A stretch of 64,000 nt of DNA from Adenophora triphylla var. japonica (GCA_022495995.1 JAFEMH010000521.1:372001-436000), one strand, 5' to 3'. Counted from the first letter of the stretch, positions 20,550-32,238 are shown. Numbers and translations are program-made. Notes: generated from the sequence alone by a model not told the origin.

Positions 20550-22658
20550 ATGGCAGCAGCAACCTTTTTGGCTGCTCTAGATGTTCATTCCGACTCAAAA
20601 CCCCCTTTTTTTACCTTCACCTCATCCTCAAGAAAACGCCCAATCAAGAATTACACGGTTCATTGCAACAAATCCGAAACCCTCGACTCTGACAGGAAGA
20701 AGCCGTCTTTAGCTGAACAACTCAGGCCTCTTTCCACCACAATCCTTTCCGACAAGCCACCGGAACCCATTCCCATCCTCCACAACAAGCCCAATTCCGT
20801 TTGGGTTAACCCCACCAAGTCCAGACCCTCTGTTCTCAATCTCCAACGCCAGAAACGCTCTGCATATTCCTTGAACCCCCTTATTCAAGACCTCAAGGTC
20901 TTTGCTAGAAAGCTCAATGCTTGTGGTCCTGTTGAATCCGATTTCTTGTCTCTTCTTGATGACCTTCCTCACCCTCCCACTAGAGATAATGCTCTCTTGG
21001 TGCTCAATAGCTTGAAACCTTGGCAGAAATCTCTTCTTTTCTTTAATTGGGTCAAGACCCAGAATTTGTTTCCTATGGAAACTATCTTTTATAATGTTAC
21101 TATGAAGGCGATGGGTTCCGGTAGGCAGTTTCAGCTCATTGAGGATCTTGCTCATGAGATGATACGTGATGAGATTGAGCTTGATAATATTACTTACTCT
21201 ACTATCATCACTTGTGCCAAGCGGTGTAAGTTTTTTGATAAGGCTCTTGAGTGGTTTGAGAGGATGTATAAGTCCGGATTGATGCCTGATGAGGTCACTT
21301 ATTCGACTGTTTTGGATGTCTATGTTAAGTTGGGGAAGGTGGAGGAGGTTATGAGTTTGTATGATAGAGCTAGGGCTAATGGCTGGAAGCCTGATCCCAT
21401 TGCTTTTGCCGTGCTGGCCAAGATGTTTGGTGAGGCTGGTGATTATGATGGTATAAGGTTTGTTATGCGAGAGATGCAGACTGTTGAGGTGAGACCAAAT
21501 TTGGTTGTGTACAATACGCTGTTGGAAGCATTGGGTAAGGCAGGGAAGCCTGGCTTAGCTAGAAGTTTATTTGAAGAAATGGTTACTTCTGATATTACCC
21601 CCAATGCTAAAACATTGACTGCAATGGTCAAGATTTACGGGAAAGCCAGGTGGGGTAGAGATGCCTTGGAGCTTTGGGAGAGAATTAAGTCAAGTGGGTG
21701 GCACATGGATTTAAGATTGTATAACACACTATTGAATATGTGTGCCGACCTTGGGTTAGAGGAGGAGGCTGAGAATTTGTTTAAGGACATGAAGGGATCC
21801 AAATTTAGTAGGCCTGATTGTTGGAGCTACACTGCAATGCTTAACGTATATGCTAGTGGGAGGAAGGTTGACAATGCAATGAAGCTGTTTGAGGAAATGT
21901 CTCACATGGGTATTGAGATCAATGTTATGGGATGCACTTGTTTGATTCAGTGCCTGGGAAAGGCTAAGAGAATCGATGATTTAGTTAGGGTTTTCGAGGT
22001 CTCTATTAAGAGAGGTGTTAAGCCTGATGATAGGCTATGTGGGTGCTTGCTTTCTGTTGTCTCCTATTGCGAGAATGATGATTTGGACAAGGTCCTCTCA
22101 TGTTTACAACAATCTAGCCCGGGTTTGGCTTCCTTTGTCAAATTATTAGAGGATGAGAAGAATGGCTTTGAAATGATAAAGGAAGAGTTCAAGAGCATAT
22201 TGAATAACACAGCAGTTGAATCTCGAAGGCCCTTCTGTAATTGCTTGATTGATATATGCCGAAAGAGAAGTCTTGACCAGAGAGCTCATGAGCTTCTTTA
22301 TTTAGGAATTATGTACGGATTATATCCAGGATTACATACTAAGACTCCGGAGGAATGGCGTCTGAATGTTAGATCCTTATCAGTTGGTGCCGCTCAAACT
22401 GCATTTGAAGAATGGGTGGGAACTCTGATTAAAATAATTGAGCGCAAGGAAGCATTGCCAGAATTGCTTTCTGCTAGTGCTGGTGCGGGAACACACAAGT
22501 ACTCTCATGGGCTTGCTGATGCCTTCGATTTGCACGTGAAGAAGCTTTCAGTACCATTTAGACAGAGGGAAGATAAAGCAGGTATTTTTGTGGCAACTAG
22601 AGATGACTTTGTATCATGGATGCAATCAAAGGATCCATCTCTCACTGTTACTGCATAA
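20550..22658 (+). CDS. SOT1: Chloroplast PPR-SMR protein, SOT1 (At5g46580) orthologue
   Basis: An intact, intronless 702-codon gene. Residues 1 to about 60 are rich in Ser, Thr and basic residues with few acidic ones, like a chloroplast transit peptide. After a linker containing WVNPTKSR (about 85-92), P-type PPR repeats of about 35 residues run from about 179 to 500, for example NITYSTIITCAKRCKFFDKA and LVVYNTLLEALGKAGKPGLA. The C terminus (about 606-690) is an SMR domain with LNVRSLSVGAAQTA and the GAGTHK turn. I recognise it as the orthologue of Arabidopsis SOT1 (PPR53 in maize). The known role there is binding and endonucleolytic maturation of the chloroplast 23S-4.5S rRNA precursor. SVR7 (At4g16390), a related PPR-SMR protein, fits less well. 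The first ATG gives a natural transit peptide. This is the only intact host gene in the window. Confidence 0.93.
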   Translation: MAAATFLAALDVHSDSKPPFFTFTSSSRKRPIKNYTVHCNKSETLDSDRKKPSLAEQLRPLSTTILSDKPPEPIPILHNKPNSVWVNPTKSRPSVLNLQRQKRSAYSLNPLIQDLKVFARKLNACGPVESDFLSLLDDLPHPPTRDNALLVLNSLKPWQKSLLFFNWVKTQNLFPMETIFYNVTMKAMGSGRQFQLIEDLAHEMIRDEIELDNITYSTIITCAKRCKFFDKALEWFERMYKSGLMPDEVTYSTVLDVYVKLGKVEEVMSLYDRARANGWKPDPIAFAVLAKMFGEAGDYDGIRFVMREMQTVEVRPNLVVYNTLLEALGKAGKPGLARSLFEEMVTSDITPNAKTLTAMVKIYGKARWGRDALELWERIKSSGWHMDLRLYNTLLNMCADLGLEEEAENLFKDMKGSKFSRPDCWSYTAMLNVYASGRKVDNAMKLFEEMSHMGIEINVMGCTCLIQCLGKAKRIDDLVRVFEVSIKRGVKPDDRLCGCLLSVVSYCENDDLDKVLSCLQQSSPGLASFVKLLEDEKNGFEMIKEEFKSILNNTAVESRRPFCNCLIDICRKRSLDQRAHELLYLGIMYGLYPGLHTKTPEEWRLNVRSLSVGAAQTAFEEWVGTLIKIIERKEALPELLSASAGAGTHKYSHGLADAFDLHVKKLSVPFRQREDKAGIFVATRDDFVSWMQSKDPSLTVTA

Positions 22659-22928
22659 ATGAACCCATTGTCATTACGGGGAAATAGCTCCATTAGTGGC
22701 TAGCATCATCTTGTAATACTATCTTGTTGATTGGAGTTTTGATGTTCCTGAATATTAGTTTACCTTTGGAAGTATTAAATCAGTTTTTGTCAGCAAATAT
22801 TTGGTTCTCAGGGGAATGATTTGTCCAACAGTCCTGCATTCTGTTTTATCCTTCTCATTAGACAAAAGTATCTGTATTTTGTTCAGGTTTCACACTCTTG
22901 AAATTCACTGGTGGAAGTCCAACACCTG
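22659..22928 (+). other. 3' flank of the PPR gene up to the copia insertion
   Basis: AT-rich sequence after the stop codon, presumably the 3' UTR and downstream region. No canonical AATAAA is visible. It ends with ACCTG (22924-22928), the candidate TSD for the copia element that starts at 22929, about 270 bp after the stop. Confidence 0.5.
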
Positions 22929-23407
22929 TGTTAGAAATATCCGCCCACTTAGGGTGGATAACCCAATTGGATTGGGTTGGTTATTTGGTCAACCTAGTTT
23001 GAAAGAGTCTTATCTAGGATAAGCTCTTATGAGTTGGTTATTGTATTTGAATTAGAATACTTATCTGACCACACCACAGCATCTCATCCCTTTATCCCTA
23101 TATAACATTCACGTGTTATACTTATAAAGAACAACAAAAAGAAAAGAACTCAGTTTTTTCTTTTTCCTATCTCTCTCTATATTTTCTCATACTCAAGAAC
23201 AATCACCAAAGTTCTTGGACTTGGATCGTGAAACTCTGTGCACGACTCTAGTAGCCGGGCACTTCATATCCGCGAAGAATCAAGGTTGTGCGAGGAAGCA
23301 AATCGGATCGAAGCTTGTAGAGGCCGTAGCAACAAATTGGTTCAAGATCAATTCGGGTATTCATCAAGAGGTAATCCGCAAACCCGAGTACGTATTAAAT
23401 GTTTACA
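22929..23407 (+). repeat. Left LTR of the copia element (479 bp)
   Basis: It starts TGTTAGAAATATCC and ends TTTACA one base before the primer site. A TATA-like segment (CCTATATAAC, about 23097-23106) precedes a stretch of CT repeats. It is the complete version of the LTR; the right copy lacks the last 35 bases. Confidence 0.9.
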
Positions 23408-23408
23408 T

Positions 23409-23420
23409 TGGTATCAGAGC
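23409..23420 (+). other. Primer-binding site, initiator tRNA-Met type
   Basis: TGGTATCAGAGC, the usual plant copia primer site complementary to the 3' end of initiator tRNA-Met, follows the LTR end by one base. Confidence 0.9.
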
Positions 23421-23650
23421 CTGGTTCTCTGTTGCTCCCCAAAAATGCATGCTTTCTTTTGTTTGCTATGAATATTTGCTGGTTTTTCAAGAGAATGAAC
23501 ATCAACTTGGTTTGCAAATTTGTGACTCAATTACTTGTCCGTTTTGTTCGATTTTTGTATGTATACGTATATAATGATGTATAGAACAAAACACTTAAAA
23601 ATCTTTGAATTTCGTTGAGTATATTATGAGTAATTGCAAATCTATTTTTT

Positions 23651-24053
23651 TCGAAATTGATTTTTTTTTTGAAAGTTCAGAGCTATTTTTGACAATGTTA
23701 GACTCAGATTTGTTGAAAAGTGTCTGAATGTTATTTGTTCTACTCTGTAAGGGCTTTCCATAGACTGTTTAATCTCTGATTTTGGTCATATGACGAAAGA
23801 GATATTGTATCTCGAAGTTGGGTTCGCAACTTTTAATTGCTGGAAACCCACTTCGAAATTGTATTTTTTTCGAAAGTTCAGAGCTGTTTTTGACAATGTT
23901 TGACTCAGATTTGTTGAAAAGTGTCTGAATGTTATTTGTTCTACTCTGTAAGGGCTTTCCATAGACTGTTTAATGTCTGATTTTGGTCATATAACGAAAG
24001 AGATATTGAATCTCGAAGTTGGGTTCCCAATTTTTAATTGCTGGAAACCCACT
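23651..24053 (+). repeat. Tandem duplication of about 201 bp in the copia leader
   Basis: Units 23651-23851 and 23852-24053 both start TTCGAAATTG followed by a T run, contain TTGTTGAAAAGTGTCTGAATG, and end TGCTGGAAACCCACTTC. They differ at a few positions. There is no ORF in either unit. Confidence 0.85.
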
Positions 24054-24142
24054 TCTCCAAAGTTGCTCATGAACATCAACAATGACAGATATACTTGCTG
24101 CACCACTTGCGGTCGCGGCGCCCGGCGGTTGAACCTCGTGAG

Positions 24143-24704
24143 TGATGCGGGAACCGAATGGGTATTTGACAAACTCAACAAAGTCTGTCAACTTGAACCG
24201 GCTGTATCTATCAATATTATCGGCCAAACATGACAAATAATATATCATTGGAAAGGTCTTTGAGTGTAGTTTCTACCGCTCTTTTCGGATCATCATTTGG
24301 AGTTTTCTACAGAAAGTTATGACTGTTTTGATGAAGGATAGTTTGACAGTCAATACATCCGAAAATTGACTAGTATTCATGTTTATCATGTCTTTTGAGA
24401 TTTCTAGGCTATGTTATCCATAAACAATAAGTGGTATGTTTATCCTTTAAGTATTTTTTGTGATTTCTAAGCTTGGAGGATTGTTCCAAGTAAACTATAA
24501 ATACCCTACAAATTGTCATTTTATGGAGGAAGCTTTTGATTAATGAAAATTGAGTGTTTACTCTGTTCAATTCGAAAGTTTGAGTGTTCTCCTTTCGTCC
24601 AATTTCCGGCAATCGTGCGCGATTCAACGTGGGTTGAAGGTCTCTTGCTAGGATCGATTAAATTCTTCTAGTAATTGACATATATCTAGTCTTCCGCTAC
24701 ATCA
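24143..24704 (+). repeat. Left LTR of the nested mini-element (562 bp)
   Basis: It begins TGATGC and ends ACATCA, with 3-bp inverted ends TGA/TCA. An ACTATAAATACCC TATA box lies near 24496. It matches 25217-25781 with about ten differences by eye. Confidence 0.88.
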
Positions 24705-25216
24705 ACAGACGTTCAAACCGTGATTTTCTTGTTTTGGTAAAGATATCCTTTTATCCCTTTCATTATCCTTTTCATCTCTCTTTCTCCGTCATCAATTTTG
24801 TTTCCATCACATTTTACTATTTAAAAAAAAAAAATCTTGAAAAAAAATATTGTTCTTTCTCAATTAAAGATGGTGGATCTTTATTGGTCATTTACCAGTT
24901 CAATTTCTCTGCAACCCACTGTTGATTGGTCTTTGCCACCAATCTATGATGAAGAGAGAGACGAGACAATTGAGATAATTGAAGGAGAACATTTCACATA
25001 TGTTCCATGTTCCTTGTGTTGTTGAAGATCCACAAGTGGAAAGGGAGTATGCTCATGATGAGCTATTGTCAAGGGAGTACTATTGGTCATTTTCAAGACA
25101 ACCTACGTTTTCTTTTTCATGTGTGCACAATGCCGACATTCGATATAAGATATATGATTTCAAAATTCGTCGTCACATTAAAATTCGAGGACAAATTTTC
25201 TCCAACCAAGGGAGAA

Positions 25217-25781
25217 TGATGCGGGAACCGAATGGTTGGTATTTGACAAACTCAACAAAGTCTGTCAACTTGAACCGGCTGTATCTATCAATATTATCGG
25301 CCAAACATGACAAATAATATATCATTGGAAAGGTCTTTGAGTGTAGTTTCTACCGCTCTTTTCGGATCATCATTTGGAGTTTTCTACAGAAAGTTATGAC
25401 TGTTTTGATGAAGGATAGTTTGACAGTCAATACATCCGAAAATTGACTAGTATTCATGTTTATCATGTCTTTTGAGATTTCTAGGCTATGTTATCCATAA
25501 ACAATAAGTGGTATGTTTATCCTTTAAGTATTTTTTGTGATTCCTAAGCTTGGAGGATTGTTCCAAGTAAACTATAAATACCCTACAAATTGTCATTGTA
25601 TGGAGGAAGCTTTTGATTAATGAAAATTGAGTGTTTACTCTGTTCAATCCGAAAGTTTGAGTGTTCTCCTTTCGTCCAATTCCCGGAAATCGTGCGCGAT
25701 TCAACGTGGGTTGAAGGTCTCTTGCTAGGATCGATTAAATTCTTCTAGTAATTGATATATATCTAGTCTTCCGCTACATCA
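25217..25781 (+). repeat. Right LTR of the nested mini-element (565 bp)
   Basis: Direct repeat of 24143-24704, 3 bp longer mainly from a TTGG insertion near its start, and followed by the GTGAG duplication. Confidence 0.88.
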
Positions 25782-25786
25782 GTGAG

Positions 25787-26684
25787 GATCCCGTTTGAGC
25801 AAGAATATTATACCGTTAGAGCCTCCTTGAACGGACGAACGCAACATCGCCGGTTGCGTCGCTATCGGAGTTTAGATTAGCAGTGCGTGGCAGCACGCTC
25901 CGCAAATGTGCGTGATGCAATGTAGCTGCCCCTGGTGGTCATGAAGAACAGGTTCTATTTGGGCAGAAATTGTTTTGGAGAAGCTTGACCAAAATTGAAT
26001 TCCCTCATGTGTTGTATCATTCAAATTTTTTTTCAACTTGGAAAATAACATTTACAGTAGTACAGAAGAATTGTCTTCATTCATGCCCATAGTCTGGTTT
26101 TACAGTAGGGTGGATTTTTTTGTTTGTTCAAATTTTTTTCCACTGTCAGCTTCTTAATAATAATAGGATGTGTATGACTTATTTGTATTTTTTGTTCAAT
26201 GTGAAAAAAAAAATTATGTGTTGCATGAAGAGCAGTCATTTTTATTGTGTATGATTTGTAGATTAAATTGTTAATCCAATTTAATTACACTTAAAGAAAA
26301 ATTGGTTGGACTGTGAGCATTATAGCAACTTCATTCATTTATTGATCACTTTATGTATTGTTTGTTTTACATGAAAATTATAAATGGATGAATAATAATG
26401 TTAATTTAGTGCCCGTTGTTGTAGTATGGCACTTAGACTTCATTATTATTTTGTATGCTATCTATGGAGTACATGTTTAAACAGGTTGTGTACCTAACAT
26501 TTATGGTTATTATTCAAAATTAATTAAAACATATTTTTCTTATTTACAAAATTGAGAGATGATTACGAGTTTTATCAAATTTTCGATCTTGATGTGTGGA
26601 AAAGAAAAATATTTTTCAATTGGATTTTTGAATAAATTTAAAAGATGTGTATTTAATGTCAAATTTGCGCTTTAAAATGTAGAA
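25787..26684 (+). other. Non-coding leader of the copia element between the mini-element and gag
   Basis: Before the insertion this was continuous with 23421-24137. It is AT-rich after about 25980 and has no ORF I can support. The first part (25787-25990) is GC-richer and reads like a leader intron or 5' UTR. Confidence 0.5.
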
Positions 26685-27578
26685 ATGACAACCAAATAAA
26701 TTGTCGCTGACCTTAACAAAGACTGCAAGCTTGATGGCAAGAACTATGACATGTGGCATAGGAAGATACAATACCTATTGCATGAGCAAGAGCTCGTGGA
26801 ACATTTGTCTGGGGCAATGACCCAACCTGAGGAAGGGCATACAGCCCAATACCGCCATAACTTGGAGGCATTTCAGACTTGGTCCAAAAAGGATCGTAGT
26901 GCGCGCTATATCATGTTAAGCAGCATGCATGATGATCTTGTTGGAGAGTATGAGAACTTTCCTACTGCCAAAGAAATGTGGGACCAGCTCAAGTTTGATT
27001 TTGGTGGTACATCTACCGCGAGGCTTAGGAGCCTTGTTCTGAAGTTTGAGGTGTACAGAAAGGACCCCAAGCACACTATGTCCGGACATCTTAGGGTGAT
27101 GTCGGGAATGATCCGGGATCTAAAAGTTGCTGGGAATGTCCTCACTGATGAACAGCAGGTCCAAGCTGTCATAAGATCCCTGCCTGATTCATGGCTTCAT
27201 ATGAAGCAAATTATGACACACAATGATAATATTGTCAACTTTGCTGACATATCACGTCATGTTAGGAGCGGAGCGCGAAGTCGCGAACCATACTGCAGCT
27301 GCTGCCCTTCTAGCACATAGTGGTGCGCGCAAGGCACCTGTGCCTAAGCGCGATGGGAAGGGCAAATCAGGCAAACAGGGAGGGGCTAGCAAGACTGCGC
27401 CAAATACAGGTAAAATAACCAAGCGCCAAAGGGGCAAGTGTGGTGGGAAGAAAGATATGGAAAAAGTCAAATGCTATAACTGTGGAAAGTTGGGACACTT
27501 CGCTCGTGACTGCACTGAGCCGAAGAAGGTATCCACTTTACTTATAACCCTAGTTACATTTCTGTATGTACACATGTT
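26685..27578 (+). pseudogene. gag of the copia element, broken by an early stop and small frame shifts
   Basis: An ATG at 26685 is followed by TAA at codon 5 (26697-26699). Beyond it the frame is open and shows the copia Gag (UBN2-type) pattern: LDGKNYDMWHRKIQYLL, then the conserved SMHDDLVGEYE and MWDQLKFDFGGTS, and LPDSWLHMKQIMTHND. Near 27255 a small deletion shifts the frame into the AEREVANHTAAAAL segment, then a basic linker and the CCHC zinc knuckle CYNCGKLGHFARDC (about 27472-27513). A second shift near 27530 is needed to enter the pol frame. Gag packages the RNA in virus-like particles; this copy cannot make it whole. Confidence 0.85.
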
Positions 27579-30500
27579 TTGGTTGCTGATACTTTCCCTG
27601 AATGGATTGTAGATACGGGAGCAACAAGACATGTAGCTCGAGATCGAGCAGGGTTCGTAGATTATCGCCGTATTCCAGCAGGCACCAGACTCTTTATGGG
27701 GAATGGAACCAGTGACGAAGCACTAGGAGTTGGCACGTACCAGCTATCCTTACGCACTGGGCGTACATGGCTTTTGCATGATGTGCTTTATATGCCTGGG
27801 ATTACGCATAATCTTTTATCAGTTACTGCACTTTTAGCTTTTGGATATTCTTTTAATTTTGTTGGTAGTAGGTTGGAAATAACTCTAGATGGTATTGTTT
27901 TTGGACATGGTTATCTTTCGAATAATTTTTTCAAGATTGAATTAAGTGATTTTGTTTCCCCTTTTTCTTATATGGCACATTCTAATAAAGATGTAGACTC
28001 TGTTACATGGCATGCTAGACTAGGACATATAGGACGGGATCGGATGACTAGGTTAGCTAGAGAAAGCCTTTTAGGCCCACTCGCTAAAGTCAACCTACCT
28101 ATATGTGAGCCTTGTTTAGAAGGCAAGGCATGTAGAAAGCCTTTTGGAAAGGCTATTCGAGCTACTCAGCCATTACAGTTAATCCACTCAGATATTTGTG
28201 GACCAATGAATGTGAAGGCACGCCATGGCGCTTCTTACTTTCTCACATTAATAGATGATTACACACGGTACGGTTATGTCTATCTGTTAGCTCGCCGTTA
28301 CGAAGCTTTTGATGTTTTCAAACGCTTTGTGGCTGAGGTTGAGAATCAGAAAGAAAAGAGTTTAAAAACTCTTAGAACAGACCAAGGACGCGAGTATTTA
28401 TCTGATGAGTTCAAGGAATTCTGTGTAAAGAAGGGGATATGCAGGCAACTCTCTATTCCCAGAACTCCACAACAAAATGGTGTTGCAGAAAGAAGGAATA
28501 GGACACTAATAGACATGACTAGGTCCATAATGGCGCAAGCAAACCTTCCAATATCTTTTTGGGGGGATACACTCTTGACTGCTACCTATGTACTTAATAG
28601 AGTGCCTTCCCAGTCAGTTTCCTCAACACCTTATGAACTATGGAACGGCGAAAAGCCCAATTTGGAGCATTTGCACCCTTGGGGTTCGGCAGGATATGTT
28701 CACAACACTTCTCATAAGTATGGGAAGTTAGGCCCTAGAGCTAAAAAGCATATCTTCATAAGATATTCTGATAGTTCAAAGGGATACGTTATGTATGGTG
28801 AGCATCCAGATGGGGGAATGACTGAGGTAGAGTCCCGCGATATTGATTTCATTGAGAATGATTTCCCTAGCATAGGCGACACTGATAAGAATCTTGACCT
28901 CTATGAGTTGGAGGAAGATGAAGATATCTTACCATCTTCCAGCGAGGGAGGGGCATTAGTTGACCGTCCGATAATCGCTGAAAGAAGTGAGAACGATCTT
29001 CATCCAAGTGGGAGTGTACCACCAGTTCCGAGTGGGAGTGTACCACTTGAAACTCAAGATTCTCAGTTGCGCAGGAGTAAAAGAGGGAATATTCCCCGGC
29101 GTCATTTTGAGTGTGACTGGGACATTTTCTTGTGTGCTCCAATTGATGAAGAAGAGCCTTCTTCCTTTAAGGAAGCGCTATCTTCATCTGCTAGTGATAA
29201 GTGGATGGCTGCTATGACTGATGAGATGAGCTCTATAGCTAAGAACAAAGTCTGGGAGTTAGTTGATCTTCCGCCTAGGCGCAAGACCATTGGAAACAAG
29301 TGGGTCTTGAAAATTAAACGCAAGGCAGATGGTTCAATTGACAAGTACAAGGCAGGTCTAGTGGCGAAAGGATATACCCAACGAGAGGGTATAGAATATG
29401 ATGAGACATTCTCCCCGGTGGTGAGATTTGCCTCAATTCGCCTAATCTTAGCTATTGTCGCACATTTGGATTTGGAACTTTTTCAGATGGATGTTAAGAC
29501 TGCATTTCTCAATGGAGAACTAGATGAAGAGATCTATATGGCTCAACCAATTGGGTTTGAGACTAAGGGACAAGAGCGCAAAGTTTGCCACCTTAAGTGT
29601 TCCATTTATGGACTCAAACAATCGTTTAGACAATGGTACCACAGATTTCATCATTCCGTTACTTCAGTTGGTTTTGAAATGATTGAATAAGACCATTGTA
29701 TGTATCTTAAACAATCCAAGAAAAATATTCTAATCCTCTCATTGTATGTTGATGACATTCTTATAGCTGGGAATGACTTGGATTCCATTATCGCCACAAA
29801 GAAGTGGCTGTCCTCTACTTTTGAGATGAAGGACATGGGTGAAGCAGATTTTGTGCTTAGAGTAAAGATTACAAGAGATCGTTCCAAGAAGCTACTTAGT
29901 TTATCTCAAGAGACTTACATCAAGAAAGTTCTTGAACGTTTTTGTATGCATAACTCCAAACCCATAGACACACCGATGGATAAGGGATGTACCTTGAGCC
30001 TAGACCAATGCCCTAAAAATAATGAGGAAAAGAATCAAATGTCCAAAGTTCCTTATGCTGCAACAGTAGGGAGTCTTATGTATGCTACTATGTGTACGCG
30101 TCCAGACATCTCACATGCAGTAGGAATGGTTAGCCGCTATCAGAGTAATCCGGGTATTGCTCACTGGAAAGCAGTCAAGAGAATTTTGCGATACCTGCAA
30201 GGAACTTCAGATCTCGCTCTTTGCTACCATGGTGGAGACTTGAGATTGAAAGGTTACAGCGACGCAGACTGGGCCGGTGATAGGGATGAGTGTAAATCCA
30301 CTTCAGGATATACATTTATACTCGGAGGTGGATCAGTTTCTTGGAGCAGCAAGAAACAAACCTGTATTGCCCTATCCACAATGGAGTCCGAGTATGTGGC
30401 TTGCTCCGCAGCAGTCCAAGAGGCAGTTTGGCTGAGGAGATTCTTACTACGCCTAGGCATTACAGCACATGCAGGCGATGCTGTCCTTATACATGTAGAC

Positions 30501-30719
30501 AATACATCGGCTCTAGCGTACGCAAAGGATCCCAAGTATCATGGGAAAGCCAAACACATTGACATTCGTTTTCATTCCATTAGAGAGATGGTTGCGCAAG
30601 GAGAATTAGTCTTAAAACACATCTCTACTAGTGACATGGTGGCTGACCCTCTAACTAAGCCTATAGCTAAAGATGCTTTCGTATGCCATGTCAGGAGTAT
30701 GGGACTCCGTAGGATTTGA
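27579..30719 (+). pseudogene. pol of the copia element (PR-INT-RT-RNase H) with one in-frame stop
   Basis: One frame of 1047 codons is broken only by TAA at 29688-29690. Protease active site WIVDTGATRH is near residue 10. The integrase zinc finger starts at WHARLGHIG and ends at CEPCLEGK; its catalytic stretches are HSDICGP, LRTDQGREY and PQQNGVAERRNRT. RT starts at KWVLKIKRKADGS, keeps MDVKTAFLNGE, and after the stop has YVDDILIAGND. RNase H shows YSDADWAGD, STMESEYVA and HVDNTSALA and ends in the usual LTKP segment. The stop lies between the RT fingers and the YVDD palm; the neighbouring residues are conserved, so a single base change is the likely cause. No frameshift occurs in 3.1 kb. Confidence 0.92.
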
Positions 30720-31799
30720 TATGTTTTTAGAACTTCTTTGATATTTTGACATTATTATTATTATTGTTAATAATATGATGATTTTTATTCCTTATATTTG
30801 TTTATGGATTAAAATCGTTTACACATCTTTTGAGATATGTCACCGAGCTCGAATCGACCCACTCACACGGGTGATTCACCTTGGCGCTGAGAAAGCGAGC
30901 GAGATGAGACATCTATATCTTTAGCGCTTGGAACGCGAGAAAAGTTAAATACATATGTCTCCTTAGTTGGAGCTAAGATGAGACCTCATCGAGGTTAATC
31001 ATAGAATATTTCCATGATTCTATGAAGCTTGTGATAAAATCCGAATGTGAGATACAAGACAGGAGCTTAGAGATGGCGAATGTGCTAGAACTCAGGTTAG
31101 GCGCTTGAATAGCGACTTAACTAAGATTCGTATGGCGTTTATTATATTTTAATATATATAAGTGACATGCCCATGTAATGGGAAAACGCCATAACATACA
31201 TTTCATACTGTATGTGCTATAGCCAACCGATAGTGGGAGTGATGAATTAATCCCTACTTCATCACTGTGTGAGCCACAAGGATCATTATTTGATTGATCC
31301 TACTTATACCCTAGTTGACTTAAGACTATGTCATGAAGAGGATGCACAGTGACGCTACTTTAACATGTTTACCTAAGATCAAGAATGATGCGGTCCTAAG
31401 GGACATGTCTAGGAAAGCGATTGTGTTGAATTTAATTGACATGAGAACTTAGGGAAGACAATTCGATAATACACCATGTTTTGTGACTCATAGCCGGCCG
31501 GCGTCTGTGTTGTATATGTTACGATATTAGTCATGAGTACATAACATATTTGGGATTTAGCACTGCTAATACGAGGGATTTAGGGTGCTATATCCGGTGT
31601 AGTCGAGATTGTCTGGGGTATATCCGAGACGCTTCCTAGTGATGCACTTTTGTTAGCCTGGTGATGACTTAATAAATGTGCTCCTTTGACGTACAGTTTT
31701 CTCGTGGGTTGCACATTCTATTTCCTGTATGATGAGATGAGAAATAATGAGATCGAGATTATAGGCTGATGAGCTAGTCCTATGTGGGCGAGTGGGAGA
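30720..31799 (+). other. Non-coding 3' region of the copia element
   Basis: About 1.1 kb with no ORF. It ends in the G/A-rich tract GAGTGGGAGA directly before the right LTR, the expected polypurine tract. Confidence 0.7.
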
Positions 31800-32238
31800 T
31801 GTTAGAAATATCCGCCCACTTAGGGTGGATAACCCAATTGGATTGGGTTGGTTATTTGGTCAACCTAGTTTGAAAGAGTCTTATCTAGGATAAGCTCTTA
31901 TGAGTTGGTTATTGTATTTGAATTAGAATACTTATCTGACCAAAGCATCTCATCCCTTTATCCCTATATAACATTCACGTGTTATACTTATAAAGAACAA
32001 TAAAAAGAAAAGAACTCAGTTTTTTCTTTTTCCTATCTCTCTCTATATTTTCTCATACTCAAGAACAATCACCAAGGTTCTTGGACTTGGATCGTGAAGC
32101 TCTGTGCACAACTCTAGTAGCCGGGCACTTCATATCCGCGAAGAATCAAGGTTGTACGAGGAAGCAAATCGGATCGAAGCTTGTAGAGGCCGTAGCAACA
32201 AATTGGTTCAAGATCAATTCGGGTATTCATCAAGAGGT
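31800..32238 (+). repeat. Right LTR of the copia element, last 35 bp missing
   Basis: It matches 22929-23372 closely up to ATCAAGAGGT and then changes abruptly to unrelated sequence. An ORF that reads out of the LTR into the flanking DNA (32104-32547) is a product of this junction. Confidence 0.9.

Larger units (their letters stand above)
24143..25781 (+). mobile_element. Short non-autonomous LTR element (TRIM/SMART-like), TSD GTGAG
   Basis: Two direct repeats of about 563 bp (24143-24704 and 25217-25781), each from TGATGCGGG to CTACATCA, enclose only 512 bp. GTGAG flanks both ends (24138-24142 and 25782-25786), proving insertion as a unit into the copia leader. A G/A-rich tract (AAGGGAGAA) precedes the right LTR as a polypurine tract would. 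The internal region holds a short broken ORF ending in a KIRGQIFSNQGRM-like stretch that resembles the last residues of Ty3 pol, so it is probably a deletion derivative of a Ty3 element. No clear primer site follows the left LTR. Confidence 0.88.
22929..32238 (+). mobile_element. Copia LTR retrotransposon, relatively young, right end truncated
   Basis: Left LTR 22929-23407, primer site 23409-23420, a 3.2-kb leader that includes a nested mini-element, gag (26685-27578), pol (27579-30719), a non-coding 3' region with a G/A-rich tract GAGTGGGAGA, and a right LTR from 31800. The two LTRs are nearly identical by eye apart from a small indel. The right LTR stops 35 bases short of the left one and no ACCTG copy follows, so the right end has been lost. 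Pol has just one nonsense codon. The domain order PR-INT-RT-RNase H is that of Ty1/copia. Confidence 0.93.

Noticed and set aside
23215..23574. 119-codon ORF spanning the copia LTR and primer site
   Set aside because: It crosses the LTR end and the tRNA primer site, which are not coding.
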